A stretch of DNA of 64,000 nucleotides from Enoplosus armatus (GCF_043641665.1 NC_092188.1:22371704-22435703); one strand, 5' to 3'; positions 1-13,440 are shown, counted from the first letter of the stretch. Translations and numbers: made by a program. The notes: generated from the letters alone by a model not told the origin.

Positions 1-466
1 GGGGGAAGAGACGGACCTTGGGAGGGAGGACAGTCCATAATGAGGACCAGGTCTCCCTGTGCGGAGAGCCATGCAAGGCCCCGGCTCTGGTCCTGGCTGG
101 GTGATCAGAGACAGCTTTATGTGATTACAGGGAGGGGGGCTTGATTAGATTGAAGGGTGGAGGAAGAGTAAAAGATAGAAAGGACGGAGAAAGGAGCAGA
201 AAGAATGGGCTATTTGAAACAGAGGGAGAAAATGAAAGGGGGAAGGAGGACGAGGGGCGGGGAGCAGAGGAACCTGGATGAACAGCTGCATACGGGCTAT
301 TTATTCCACCACTGGAAAGTTTCCTGGTGATAAGTCAAGTGGAAATGATAAGCTACATTGCACAGCAAATTCCACCTATCTTTCCTCCAATTCCTCTCTC
401 CAGCCATCCTTCCATTTGACCATGTGTCTCACTTCCACTGGATTAAATGAGAAAGAATCCTCAGGC

Positions 467-506
<40 letters not shown>

Positions 507-1691
507 GTGTGTGTGCTCGCCTGCCTGCCTCTCTTGGCAGCGCTCCCGCTCATGTCATCCAGTGCTCCTACCTGGGAAGGAGACAGACGGGAGGCCTAAA
601 ACCCTTAAAAACCCCCTAAACACTGGTGCCTTGATGAGACCATGAAAAACAGCTGCGCTTGTTTTCGGCTGCTTCCCTCTCCCATCATCATGACCAAGTG
701 GAAAAATGGGATAATGGAAGTGGTGTAAAACGGCATTGAGTTAATTCATGTGTCTCTGTAAATTCCAGTCAAGTGTTTGAAGGCTGCAGAGAGCGAGAGA
801 GAGGTAGAACTGGAGAGGGCCGAGGAGTCTTGGATTTATGTGGCTGGCATGAAGAAAAGATTCTCTTCTGCTATTCCGCAGTGTCACGTCGGGATGTTAC
901 AGCGAGACGGCCAGTAATTGTGTGTGTGTGTGTGTGTGCATATAAGACCAGGAGAAAGAGACTGAGACTGGACCCAGCTGTTCTTTAACAGGTCCTTGCA
1001 TGCGAAGCTGAGTGATTAGCAGAAGAGAAAAGAGTTCAAAGTTTGATTTACGAGACATGGTACCATGCAGTATTCCATGGGTTAGATAGCAACACACACA
1101 GCACAGTGGGACACTGGTGAAGCCCACCTTTCCTTAAAACCCCCAAATGGATTGTGTCTTGTTCATGGCGGGTTTCCAAATGACAAGAGTAGGTTTTAAA
1201 GAGCAAGGGCCCCAGCCAAAAGTGAATTTATTCAATTTGGGTTCTGGGTTTTAGAGCACTGAGGAAGACTAAACAGGCTGTCACCAGATTGCTAAATATG
1301 AAGAATATATAAAATATTAATTTCCCATTCACAAATACAAACGGAACACACACAGAACCCCCGAGAGATCCAGGGAGAGTGTGTATACAACTCAAAGTAC
1401 GTCTGTCGCAAGGTAGCTGTGTTTTTTCCGACAGTAAAGTCATGTTTTATTACCTGCCCAAAAGCACTGCTCTCTCTACTTCCTGCCCGGATGTCTTCGT
1501 CACTCAGCACTTCATAAATATAAGTCAGGATGAGCACAAGACATACCCCCCAATTTTAAGAGAGGCTGCTTAGAAACTGTCTACAGAGGGAGTTGTTTGT
1601 AAAGGTTGTTGACAGTCTTTTTTTCGTTTCGTTTTCTTGTGTCTCGTCTTTTTCTTTCTCTCATGTTCCTTCTTCCCGTCTGTCTCCGCAG
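1..1691 (+). other. Intronic sequence upstream of E1
   Basis: No coding exon seen. The first 280 bases are strongly purine-rich on this strand. (GT)n tracts lie at 469-515 and 920-938. The final 90 bases form a good polypyrimidine tract ending in CCGCAG, the acceptor of E1. Confidence 0.8.
469..515. repeat. (GT)n microsatellite
   Basis: About 23 dinucleotide units with one C interruption. It lies inside the upstream intron. The open frame across it is a Val/Cys repeat and is not a gene. Confidence 0.95.
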
Positions 1692-2087
1692 CCGAGCTGA
1701 ATGTGGAGCTCTCACGCCCTTTGAAAATCAACCCCACACTGGCGAAGGTGGAGCAGTCCAAAGCCTACCTGAAGAAAGTCCTACCAAACCACACATGGGA
1801 CACCTCCAGTAAACCACCATCTGCTTCTTCCACCCCCCATTCCTCCCCTGCGAAAACGCTGCCCCGGGCCTTTCCTTCCCGTTCAGACCCACACCTCCAG
1901 ACCCCGGCCCAGGGTAAAGCCAGCAACGTCGGGGCCCTGGCGCTGTCATTCCACAAGGTCTCTCTCCACACTGCCCAGATTGTGGTGGTCATGGAAACAG
2001 AGGCCCATCCAATGAGGCCCAGCGTGACAGTAACAGTGTCAGCCATGACAGGAGGTCTGAACATGAAGTCAGGGCCGAGGATAGAGG
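1692..2087 (+). CDS. vps13b: VPS13B exon E1
   Basis: Encodes about 132 residues. The acceptor is CTCCGCAG before CCGAGCTGAATG; the two leading bases complete a codon begun in an exon outside the window. The donor is GAGG|GTGAGT, leaving phase 1. Order of parts: an N-terminal segment with VEQSKAYLKKVLPNHTW, a Ser/Pro-rich presumably disordered loop (about residues 37-75, KPPSASSTPHSS and onward), then a beta-rich stretch containing ALSFHKVSLHTAQIVVVMET and VTVTVSAMTGG. The last part looks like a wall strand pair of the lipid-transfer groove. At 396 bp it is the longest exon here. The loop is likely the least conserved part. Assignment rests on continuity with E2 and on similarity recalled for the family. 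Confidence 0.93.
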
Positions 2088-5000
2088 GTGAGTAAAAGAT
2101 CAAACATCTTTCATTTTTTGCAGAAGCTAAAAAAACACCATTGAGCTTATGTGGGCAGAGACTCACGAGAAGTACGAGAACACACATGCAGAAACATAAA
2201 ATCATACTTTCTGTAATTTGCTGAATGAATTTGGAATTTGCTGAACACCAAAGGAAGCAACAAAATGAAAAACCTACTCGGCGGACGTTACCCTGATGGG
2301 CCAGCTAATATCAATTGTCATAGTTCAAATCCTATGGGAGCCTATGTTCACCTTCATTTTCAAACCAGAACCCAAAACTGTAAAGCTAACAAAAAGGCTG
2401 TGCTGTATTGCCTGAGCTGTCACCTCAGTTTTACACGGTGATCAGGGAAATTCAAAGGGAAAGCAGGGCTGGAAGGCATTGTTTCATGAGATCTCTAGAG
2501 CTAACTCTTAGTTGTATGGTCTGCGATGCTTTAGACTGTCGAACCGTTTTATTTCTTCTTCTCTCCAACCCCGTACTGAGACCGCCCTAAAATGAGTCAC
2601 CGTTGCTTTTTTTCTTCATTCAAGTGAAATACAAAATAAAAACAGTGATGTGATCTATCTTATTCTGCAGTATTTCAAGATATTGCCACTTGTTCAAGGG
2701 AAATACTTGAAACAGGTGGAGCTACATTGGAAACAACTGTAATGACTTCACCCCATTTGGCAGATTTTATCATCCTTTAAAGAAACCACAATTTTTTAAG
2801 ACTCAGTAATACTCTACACTAAATGTACATGCTTTTTTTGTTTTGTTTTTGTAGCGTGTCATTTGTCTGAAGCTCACCATGTGAGCCAACAGGAACCAAT
2901 CCAGCCCCTTTGAAAATAAAGTACAGTTACACGCAGCTCCAGATATCCAATACAAAAATGTAGCGGAGAACAAATTGTTCTGTTTCATGTCATTATGTAA
3001 CCAAGCAAATATTGATGTGGACAAACTCCAAAGAGCTATACCCGGTGCACCCCACACTTATTCATTCACATTGAAATGTAGCTGAAGTGTTGTAGCATGT
3101 GCCCTCGGGAATGTGTTTAATTAAACAGTAGGTTGTATAAAGAAAGTATAAATCCATTCTAATACTGCATCCAGTAATATATATATAACGAGAATTGATC
3201 AGTGTCTCACTGCAGAGCACTTCGTCAAACTTTCCACCCGAGTTTGTTGAAGAATATGTGATGTCTCTGCCTTTCTGGAAGATTTGACACTCTGTCACTC
3301 ACACACACTGGTAAATACCAGTATTGCTTTCAAGTATTATTTGGAATATTGCTGGGTTTTTTTACACATGCTAGCAAAGCCCCCATCTGCCAAAACCAAG
3401 ATTTGACAGTAAACTGTAAAGTGAGATGTTTGTGTTAGTCTTGGATCTAATATTGTTGTGAGACTTGTGTGTGTATCTGTTTGCGTGTGTGTGTGTGTGT
3501 TAGAGCCTGAGAGAGAAAAGATATTTTCACGTGTTTATGTACGAGTGTGTGTGAGTGAGAGCGAGATGTTTGTTTTCGTGTTCGGGCCGAACCCTGCCTT
3601 CATCAACACTGACTATTATCCAGGAGGCATCACAGTGTTTCCATTATGACAATCAGAACTGCTAATGCTAATGTAAATTAAAGAGCTTCCAGTTTCTCTG
3701 TGCCGTTGGGTGTGAGCCGACGCGCTGTAACAGATGATCAGGGATGTTTAGTTTGTTTTTGCTATATTTCTTTTTTTTTTTTTTTTGGTATGTCTTCCAA
3801 ATTGGACAGCAGATGGAAACACAAAGGCAAAAGAAAGTGAGGGGCTGACGTGTCACATGCAGCATATAACAAGGAACACTTTTGACTCCTCATTTTGCAA
3901 GTAGATGGCTTGTTCCTCAGTCCCGCTTAGCAGCACATCCCCTGTTGACTGGGGCTGCAGAGGGACGAGGACAGAGCTGGAACCGGGCTCCCTAAGTGCC
4001 TGCATCTGTTTGACAGATGTTGTTATATAGAGTTACTTCAGATAAAATGATTGTCGAAAATGTTAATTAAAACCTCAAACAATTTGCACTTTGTTTACTC
4101 AAATCTGCATAACTGCACCGTGACACAATACTCGGTGCTGCTGCCCTGCTCTGATTTTCGCCAGCTTTTCAGCTTTCATCCATCTTTGATGTGTTGACTT
4201 GGATAAACACGGTTGAAACTACGTGTGCAGCGCAATGGAAAAAGAGAAAGAGTTTAGAGACAACTGTGCTAATATGAAAGCTAATCCCCATCCCGCTCAC
4301 TTTGCTTTCAAATGACTCTCCTATTTATAGTGATTGCTCTTCGTTTTCACATAGTAATACTTTTCAGAATGGTTTTGTTAATAGTAGTTCTTTGATTTGT
4401 TTACAGTAAACACAGGAAATAGAGATTAGTGTGCAGTGAAGTGTCTTTCCATGGATATTGTTTTCCCCACAATTACCAGCACCTTGAATCAGAGCCACCA
4501 CTGCTCTCAAGACATTACAGTCTGACTGGACGCAAATAAAAATGTTGGGATCAGGACCACTGGTGTTTATTGACATCCATTGGATCATTCATCCCCAGTT
4601 TGGCTCCAAATTCTTTGAAATACTGTTTGTTGTTACGGCCCAAAAAAACACAACACGGTGTGTGCCTGTTCTGAACAAGACATTATAACAACTGCCATAA
4701 AACTAATGCTGTCATCATGTGCAGCAGAAGTTTCATTCGGCTCCTCGTATATCATATTTGAGTGCTCTCTGAAATACCTGAGAGGCTTAAGATCCTCTAT
4801 GCAGATCTCATTACATGCCCTGGTGTTTCATGTCTTTTACTCATCCCTGAGAGCTTGTTGAAACTCCACGTGCAGCAGAGTTTACATGCCACCAAATGCC
4901 CACAGAGAGGATCTTTTTCTGCATGGGAAAAGGGTATTTTAAAGCAAATGTCAGACGTTATCCTGCTGAATAACATGTTTGTCTCACCCAGTTGTTTCAT

Positions 5001-5499
5001 TTTTTCACTAACTTTAGACACTCTTATAGATCTTTGTCACAACACACACAGCTATTTTCCCTCAGGGCTTCTTCACATAGTGTTTCCAGATTTGTTGCCA
5101 TCGAAAGGAGACAAACTGTCTCCAATTACGCTGACTGATCGCCGGTGACAATAGATGTATCTGCTGACTTTTAGCCTTAGCTGCACCGCCTCCATCACTC
5201 AGCACCCTGGCCTCTCCAGTCCTCTCCGTACCTCAGAAAACGGATACCCTGGAATTTTACGAAGATAAAGGTTAGGATTCCTGTTCTGTTAGGTCGAGCG
5301 TTTGAGCTGCCACAATAAGTTAGTGGGAATGACCCCCCTGGGAGAGGCTGTACATGAGAGATGTAAGACAGGAGAATGTAGTATTACTACCGCTACAGTA
5401 TGTACTACCACTACTGTTGACGCTGTTGTTGCTCTGCTGGTCCTCAGTGGCAGGCTGAGATTGATGGGCCACATCCGGAGCAGACCTCAGGATGATGCC

Positions 5500-5870
5500 A
5501 GCGTGCAAGGAGAAACAGGAGAGGGAGGAGGAGGGGAGGGAAGAGTTGTGAAAGAAGGGAAGCAGGAGGGTGACGGAGATGGAGAAGTGGAGGAAGAGAA
5601 AATGTGGAGACGCAGTGACTGCGTGAGCTGTGAGAGGAGAGAAAGGAGTCCCAGGAAACAAGACGTGAGAAGACAAAGAGAAAAATACAGATTTGGGAGA
5701 AATAGGATACAGTACAACTAAGGAAATAAGTTAATGAGTTAAAGGAGGACAGAAGAGAAGATGAGGAAAAAAGGTGAGTCATAAAACAAAGTTGGATAAT
5801 GGCAGAAAGGAAGCAGACAGAGAAGTAGAGAAAGAAAGATAAAATACAGGACCTAAGTGGAAAAGCAGAA
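5500..5870. repeat. Polypurine-rich tract
   Basis: The + strand is dominated by G and A (gagggaggaggagggg-type runs) for roughly 370 bases. The overlapping long open frames on both strands arise from this composition and carry no recognisable protein. Confidence 0.6.
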
Positions 5871-6779
5871 GACAGGCAGACTGCTACGTGTGAGCAGTAA
5901 CAGGGGTCTCTTCACCCCACCCCACCCTGTCTTCATCAGCGTACATCCATAGCTGTAACGGGGTGAAGACCCTGTCGTCCACCCCCCCCTCATCCACGGA
6001 ACATCTGGGGCTCTGTACCTGGTCATGGCAGCCCCCCTCTGCCAGGGGACAAGATGGAGAGAGAGGGGATTAGGTTGACAGTGAGGTGTGTTACCAGATC
6101 CTGTGTTAATGAAAAGCAAGTGGAAGCCTCGCATTCCTCCCTCCATCCATGGCTCACCACTCCCCAAGGTAGGGGGGCATTTATAGTTCAATGAAAGAAA
6201 GGAGGGAGGTGGGCAAGAGAGAGAGAACATATGTCTTAAGGTCCATGAAACAAGACCCTCCCTAATTTCTCAGCTCTCTGTCAGACTGCCCATAGAGTGC
6301 CCCCGATTTCCTAAGAACACACACACACACACACACACGTATCAACAGACCCTGTTACCAGTGCAGATGTTGTTTTCATATGCACATAACAACATACACA
6401 CGCACAAAGCTTTCTCCTCGGTCCTTTGCCTCTGTGGACCCCCTGCTTCTTCATGGTGATTTACTCCAGCACACTTGTAAAGGAAAACTTCTGTTCGTGA
6501 AACACAGCGAAAGCTAGCCATTATTTATTTATGTCTCTTCACTTTGTTCCTCCTGGCCAATCTTTGAATTACGATCGTGTCAGTTTGTTTACTCTGCTCA
6601 AAGAAGGCCACTTCTTTCCATTTATCATATTATTTCTGTTTCAATAGTCAGGGAGAAGCAAAGCCAAACTTAAAGAGATTTATATTTGGAAATTCACCCT
6701 GCTGTGATTTGGCATGTTAACCCAACTAATAAATTGTTTTCAATGCATTAATAAGAGAAATATATCACAGAGAAGACAC

Positions 6780-6795
6780 GGGGGGGGGGGGGGGG
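6780..6795. repeat. Poly-G run
   Basis: Sixteen consecutive G on the + strand, a potential G-quadruplex or slippage site. Its length in the assembly may be inaccurate. Confidence 0.9.
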
Positions 6796-7035
6796 TACTG
6801 TCCAGCAAGGTATTTGTTGGCACACATGGCTGCTGGGTCAAGATGAAGATGTATTGCAGTTAGTTGTTAGAGACATAAAGTGCGAGAAAGCTGGGAGGCT
6901 GTCATAGTTGATAATCAGAGGCAGTAGTTCAAAGCTCATATCCTGAGCAACATTGGTGGCTCTCAGCATGGAGCCAAGCTGACCTAACAGACCCCATTCT
7001 GGGTGGGAACTTCTGCTCAGAACAGTGGTGCATAT

Positions 7036-7190
7036 TATGGCTGCACGAAACGATTACTTTAATTAGCAATCAATCAGACAATTATTTTCTGGATTCCTTG
7101 CTTAACATCAGCAATATTAGTGTTATAAGTATACGTATTAATCCATTGTCAAAATAGTTGCCCTACTATTCTACTATTTTTTCGGTTCTA
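7036..7190. mobile_element. Decayed MITE-like interspersed repeat
   Basis: The left part (ggctgcacgaaacgattact, then aattattttctgg) and right part (attgtcaaaatagttgcc) match, from memory, the two ends of a very common teleost element that reads ggctgcaac..cgattatttt..tcaaaatagttgccgattaa. The centre is largely deleted. No transposase is present. The family name is not asserted. Confidence 0.55.
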
Positions 7191-8511
7191 TTACATATGC
7201 TGTAAAATACTAGCCTTACTTACTACAAGCACAAAGACCTGACAGTTATTAAACTTGCTTGCTTGATGTATATCCGGCTATAACAGGAGCTAGAGGTCAA
7301 CACAGGCATGAAACTGAGACCTGAACCCACCTCGTCTTTAAGACCAGATCCAAAACACGAGTGGCTTACGAAACACTACAAAGGTACAATATTCAGTAGT
7401 AGCAGCCAAAATCATCTGCCTCAACTTTTTGTCCATATCATGCTAAACTTCTATGTGCAAGCCAAGTCATAGGTCATTTAAGGTCACACGGCTCTATAAT
7501 AAAGCTTGTCATCAATCAGTAGGGATTTTAATAAGTTTGGCCCTTTGGCAGCATTGTGATTTCTTTTATCCAGGCTAATGTAACGCATGACATTGGGCTG
7601 GTTTTGCTGCTTCTTTCTCTTCTCCCGCTGGGCACTGCATGTCCTACTTGCAACACATCAGACACAGACCATTGGAGCAGCCAGAGAGAGAGAGAAACAT
7701 TTATTTTTCATTAAATTACATTTGAAAATAACCAAAGCCGAGCCGAGCCTGAAGCCGCATGAAATGAGATGGCCCAAATTCCACCTAAAACCTGATAATT
7801 TGTCAGAACCCATCAGGCTTAGATCGGGTGACATAATGGCATACTGTGAAAAAGATCTCTCTACTTGGTCCTGATCTTCTATCGATCACATTTAAAATTG
7901 CATATTAAGAAATGAACACATATCTACTATACGTGATTTGCTTATGCGTTGCAACTGTCATTAAACCCATGTGTGGCTCATCAACACTCATCAGTTACTG
8001 TGTATCGGCTCGGATGACGCACAGCTCCCTGCACTGTGCCATTTTGGCCGACAGCGTCCCCTGCTAGGAAACCAGTTTCCTCTAGTGTCCTATAGTGGTC
8101 TCGTGGTAAGGGAATAGTGTATTTCTGTGGTGAGTGACAGTATATTACTTCTATTACTCTTACCATCCCAGACAGTCTTCGGGGGCCTCTGCTAGTTAGG
8201 TAATGACTCCTTTAGGTTTCCTCTAATTGATACCAGTACGTCCCGGGGTATAAATCAGCCAGGCAGTGGTCAGATAACGGCTGCCAGGGAGAAACCGACA
8301 CGGTAAATCAATGTCTCCGATCTTATCTAATCTTACCCAAGCGTTTGCCAGAAATGTATTTCACTTTAGGAAGATTTCCATCCACCCCCCCCCCCCACCA
8401 CCACCACCACCCACTTTGTTACTTGAGTGTCATAGGTTGTATGTTAGCCTGCGGAAGACGTGCTTGTGTGCACTGTCTACTCTGAGAGCATGAGACATAT
8501 GCAAGTGTAGG

Positions 8512-8514
<3 letters not shown>

Positions 8515-8550
<36 letters not shown>
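8515..8550. repeat. (GT)18 microsatellite
   Basis: Uninterrupted GT dinucleotides inside the 9.8-kb intron, followed by shorter degenerate GT blocks. Confidence 0.95.
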
Positions 8551-8557
<7 letters not shown>

Positions 8558-9959
8558 TTTGTGTTTTACAGCATTTTCACATATTGTATTTACATTATTT
8601 TAGCTCACTTAACTCACGCAAACCCCCCTGGTTTATACACATAACCCCCTCTATCTGCTTACATACAAGGTCTGTGTATGTGTGTGTATTAGTGTGTATT
8701 GATTTTTGATATGTTTGATGTCTGTAAATAATATTGTGTGTGTTTGGAGAAGCTGCTCCTTACTTAGGTGACCATGCATCAGCCTCTAGTTGGTGCTGTC
8801 TCACAGCTTGGTTGTAGACTGTGAGTAGCTTACAGCAATGTCAGAGACGCCTGAGAAAAGCACTGAAGAGCTGTCAAGGTGCTGCTCTGTGTCTGCCGTT
8901 ATTGGCTGTCATCATTTGTGTAGAGTCATTTCTGTCTGTATCTTTAATCAAGACTAACCGGTGGCACTGAAAACATGAATATTCATGTTCTCGTGAAAGT
9001 GTGAGCACAAACAGTTTCAGTATAAAAATGTGTGTGTGTGTGTGTGTGTTATTACCGTTTTCATATGCAAGGATCTGTTTCATTCATCTCCATCTGAGCC
9101 AGTTTTCTAAACCCCAAACGCGTCAAGTGGAGTCGCCTCAATCACCCCCAAAATACAGGTAACAGTGGCATGAAACAATATCCTTGCCATTCTGTATGGT
9201 TCCTGTGAAAGGTCTGTGTATTCCTTAGACATGTGTGCATGCGTGTGTGTCTGTGTAAGGTGTGGATCTGTAGTAAGAGGTGACTGGATGATAACTGTCT
9301 GTCCACTGGCCTGCAGTATTTATCATCTCTCTTACCGCAACTGTGAGGTCAAGACTCTCCCGGGAGCAATCTCATACTCCTCCTCTTCTCTCTCGTTCTC
9401 TCTGTTTCCATCTCACTCTCTCTTGCTTTTCGTGGTTTTACCCATCGTCTGTAAATATGTTACTCTATGTAGGCAAACACAGGCGCACAGGTACCGCCCG
9501 CCTCGTCCTCCAACACTTTCCCAGCTCTTTTGTTTTTTTCTGCCCTTCACATTCCCTCCGCTCCTCCCTGCTCATGGCAGTACTTCACAGCTCGGCAGTG
9601 TAATGTCTTTGGGCTGTCTGCTGACACGTCTCTGGAGACGAACCTACATAGCGGTAATATGGTCATACAGGGCAAACGCAGGGATGAAGAGAGCATGGAG
9701 AAATGTGCCTCTGACTGTTGTTCGGCCTGGATGGAAGAATGGAGTTGGAGATGAAGAAAGAAAGGGATTCCCCCTCATTAAAACCACTCCCAATTAGGGT
9801 GATTATTAAGAGTGCTGGCTGCTCCTGCTGGCTTCAACACCAGGATGCTGCGGTCAACTGGGCTGCAAATGACGCATGGTGGGACAGGAGAGAATGCTTT
9901 GATACACAATTGTGGGTGGGGGTGGGGGTGGGTGCATTTGTTTCCACTTGTTCACCTGG

Positions 9960-9980
9960 GTGTGTGTGTGTGTGTGTGTG
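9960..9980. repeat. (GT)n microsatellite
   Basis: About ten dinucleotide units, intronic. Confidence 0.9.
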
Positions 9981-10461
9981 CGTGTGATTGTGCGTCTGTA
10001 TTTACATGTGTATGTATGCAGGCCTTTGGCTTTGTGTTACTGTAGGTACTGTTATGGGCTCGTGTCTCCATTTATACGTGTGCGTGAATGAAAGATTCTC
10101 CATTTAACAAGCCAGTTTGGGAGTTCCCTTGTGCTGTCTAATAAATCCTAGCCATGAAAATAAACCCAATGTTCACAGTTCAGTAAGTAATCTGTAACAG
10201 CTCTCTCTCTGCGCCGCAACACCAGCAGATATTAGCAGGTGAACTGCCAAATTGTATCGACAATGTCTTTCCTCGGAGAAATGAGTCATCCCAGTGTAAT
10301 ATTTCCCCCAGGAATGATCTGTCCAAGAGAAGCCCTCTTTCATTGGGAACCCCCCCCCCAAAGTTGTGTTATTGGGCTCTAATGTTGAATAAGATGTTCC
10401 TTTGTCATTTTACCAAGCCTGAAAAGATGTGAGTGTGCTTGTGTGTCTTGTCATATCATAG

Positions 10462-10484
10462 CTCTCTCTCTCTCTCTCTCTCTC
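10462..10484. repeat. (CT)n microsatellite
   Basis: Pure CT run of about 11 units, followed by a C/T-rich stretch to about 10620. Confidence 0.9.
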
Positions 10485-11920
10485 ACCCTCCGGTTCTGTG
10501 TCTCCCTCTCTCTCTCCCTCCCTCCCTCCATATCTATATCTGTTTGTCTCCTCATTCATCACCCCCACCCCACACTCCCTTCATATGCCCTTCCATCTCT
10601 TCCATCTATCCTGTTTTACCCCAAGTGAACTCCAAGCACACTGTAGCCAAAGTCTTTCCTCAAAGGACTGAAGTATAAATACGTATAAATAAGCATTTTT
10701 TTAAATATAAAAAAAACACTGCCTGGATTTGCCATATTTGTGAAACTGTGGTGTCAGGTGTTTTTTTGACCACTGTTGAAGTGTTAAAGTACAAACAATG
10801 AAATAATATGAGCTATAATCATAAGTTATAGGGACTAAAACAGGTGTGTCGCTGCTTTCTCCTACTTTCCCAGACTTACAGCCAAGCAGACCAGGGTGAG
10901 GATTTCTAGAGTTAAAAGGCATGTTTAAAGAGCCGCTTCTCAGGGCGTTATTAGTCATCGAGGGTTGAGGTTTCCAAATGGGCTGTTGCTGCTGTAGCTT
11001 TAACTGACCAGATCAGCCCTCCCATGTCAACGAGTAGTAGAAGGGGTTTCAGTCCGCTGATTTATAGGGCCAGAAGACCAAGTTCAGCCTGTGACCACAG
11101 TGACACATCTCTGTTTTAATGGAAAGGATGGAGAATGCTGTCCTTATTAACTTGGGGCTTTTGCTTTGCTTTTCCTTCTTTCAGGATGAGTGGCTGTTTG
11201 GCTCTTCTGTCTGGATCCCATCAGGGTTTTCTCACTGTCATCATGTCTGCTAAACCTTTTAGTTTACCGAATCACAGAGACACTGAGTTTGAAGTTGAAT
11301 CTTTACAGGTTTGGATCGTTGTAACCATGACCCCAGAGCACCTCTGTTCAAGGAGACACCCAGGACTCACATCGGTTCTTCTTATGAGCTGATGGTGTTA
11401 TGTTGTACGTTTTTAGCCTCAGACCCAAATATTGGAAGATTTTCAACACTTTTCAAACTTATAAAAAGTCTAATTAATAACTTCGGGTTATGTGTTTGAT
11501 ACAATTACACTGATGTGTTGCTGCTTTGATATAACATAGCCAGACTTTGAACTCAGTACAAACACAGAGTTAAGCATTCGTGCAACTGAATTTTGAGGTT
11601 GAATTGTTTATGCCTTTCAATTTCATCTGGCTTTGTTGCATCTGTATCAATGAACTGTCTTATTTTTTATACATAATTGGCCATGTCAATATTTCACTTT
11701 AAAACTAGTATTTATTTTAGACATTTTTCTCATCTATTTGAACCGCCTTTCTTCCTCTTTTCCAATGTGTAACCAATAAATTAGTGACCGCTCCTTCTTT
11801 ATCCACAAACCACTTTGTAGGGTATCATTGACGAGACATTTTTCCGCATCGTAGGCCAGATTGTTCTGACATATCATTTACCTACTGTTCCATTGATTGC
11901 TCCTCCTCCTGTCCTCCTAG

Positions 11921-12123
11921 ATGCAGTTCAGGCCGCGTCTGTGCAGCTGGAGCTGCGAGATGTGTTGGTGCGAACAGGGCTGAAGGACCGAAGCCGTCTC
12001 CTGCTGGGGCCATTTTCCTGCAGCACCTCCCTGGAGGCTCGGTGGTGTCGGCACAGTGGCAGCCCCGGATCTGAGCCGGGCCCCCCTAAACTGCTGCTGG
12101 ACATGAAGGGAGGCCTGCTGCAG
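11921..12123 (+). CDS. vps13b: VPS13B exon E2
   Basis: Encodes about 68 residues. The AG acceptor is followed by AT, which joins the single G of E1 to give an Asp codon; the frame then reads AVQAASVQLELRDVLVRTGL. The donor is CTGCAG|GTTTGT in phase 0. It contains the beta-strand motif SVQLELRDVLV, a short Gly/Pro-rich turn (GSPGSEPGPP) and ends LLLDMKGGLLQ. The exon continues directly into VFWGQEHLNCL of E3, an order also found in human VPS13B from memory. The donor is not a perfect consensus (GTTTGT instead of GTAAGT or GTGAGT), but no better one lies close by. Confidence 0.93.
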
Positions 12124-13440
12124 GTTTGTATAACCATGACATCAATTCAGCATCCTCAATCACAAGATTTATCGCCCAGCACAGCAACAGTTGCTAGAGG
12201 TCAGGGTCAGATCAGCACCTCTGCACCTGGTTAAAATTGAGTGTCTTGCTCAAGGACAGTCAAACCCGAGGGCGTGAGCGAGACTCTTCCATTCGAAGCC
12301 TCAAACCATGAGGCGATACTGCTTCCCACTTAAAAGTCACCCTAGCTCGAGTGCCTTTGGTTTCCAAATGAATCTTTACTGTATTCATAAGCTGACACCC
12401 ACATACACAGCTCATCACACTCCTCCTAAAAGTTCCTCTTCAGCCCTGCTGTGGCTTCTGTCCTCTTTGCAGTTGTAGTGATGACAGTAGGAATTGCATG
12501 CTGTAATTCCACTGTAGATTTGAGTCACATCTGCTGGTTAAGTGGTGGAATATTAGGCTATTTTTAAGGAGGGGGGGGGTTATATCTTATGTGTGCTTTT
12601 TTTCCGGTGAGAAGTTATATAATGTTCACTCTGAAAAATCCCTTTTCAATGTGACTAACTGAACACATTATTATTATTATGTATTATTCCACATTACTTC
12701 TTCAGGGGGAACCCCCTACCCCTCCCCCATTTCCAGTGGTTCCCTTAATGCTTTTGTTGCGTGTCCATTAACAGAAACATGACTCGCAACTCAACACTTA
12801 ATACGTAACCATACATTTCCCTCTGTAAATATTGCCGCTTGCGGTGTTTTAATCAAGTGCTGTACAAAAACCACTGGAATTCCTTCCGATTCCTTCTTCT
12901 CGTGCGCTCTTTCCAAAAACCTGGGAAAAAAATCCCCAAATTTTCCTGTTTTTAGAGTTTAGTCATAACCCACCCATGCAAGCTAGTGAGTAGCAGGCAA
13001 GCAGGCAGGCAGCTCCGTGTGTGAAGACTTTTTGACTCAGAGATTCCTGGTCCTTAGTCCAAACCCCAGGCAGACCCGCTTTGATGGAGCACGGGAAGGG
13101 GAATGCCGCGGGTAAGTAAGGAGGATGTAAGGTTGTGTTGGGTAATGTTAGAAAGGATGTGAAGGGGTGATGACGAGGGTAACCCTGACTGCTTCTTTTC
13201 CTGTTTTGGAAAAAATGTTAAATAATTGTCAGCGTAGGTATTTTTATGCATCAGCTGTGAGTCTGCGTCACTGTCTGGCGTTTCTTCTTATCATAGTCTG
13301 TTTTTTAACTTTCTGTCTTTACTTCCCCTTCAATCCCTGTACACCACATCTGGACTTCCCTGTTTGCCTCTGTCTCCTCTCGTTCCCTCACTTGCCGCTC
13401 TCTCCCAACCAACTTACCTGCTCTGCTTCTGTCTCGACAG
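12124..13440 (+). other. Intron E2-E3 (1.3 kb)
   Basis: Holds a fragment of a teleost interspersed repeat near 12231-12330 and short poly-G/poly-C runs. No exon. The acceptor region is CTGTCTCGACAG. Confidence 0.85.
12231..12330. mobile_element. Fragment of a teleost interspersed repeat
   Basis: The phrase attgagtgtcttgctcaagg followed by acagtcaaacccgag resembles, from memory, the 3' half of an abundant fish repeat with a TGTCTTGCCCAAGGACAC core. It may belong to the same family as the copy at 41025-41185. No coding potential. Confidence 0.4.

Larger units (their letters stand above)
2088..11920 (+). other. Intron E1-E2 (9.8 kb)
   Basis: No exon or RNA gene is supported. Contents seen: a polypurine stretch at about 5500-5870, poly-G at 6780-6795, a decayed MITE-like repeat at 7036-7190, (AC)n at 6317-6339, (GT)n at 8515-8550 and 9960-9980, and (CT)n at 10462-10484. 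The remaining sequence is AT-rich, ordinary intron. It ends in the pyrimidine-rich acceptor GTCCTCCTAG. Confidence 0.85.

Noticed and set aside
5302..5782. Four overlapping frames of 76-139 aa
   Set aside because: They come from polypurine/polypyrimidine composition (Glu/Arg/Gly or Ser/Leu/Phe-rich) and no domain is visible.
2088..11920. Possible intronic microRNAs, since human VPS13B hosts miR-599 and miR-875
   Set aside because: I scanned for recalled mature sequences and found no match in this or the other introns. The human host intron appears to lie upstream of the part covered here.
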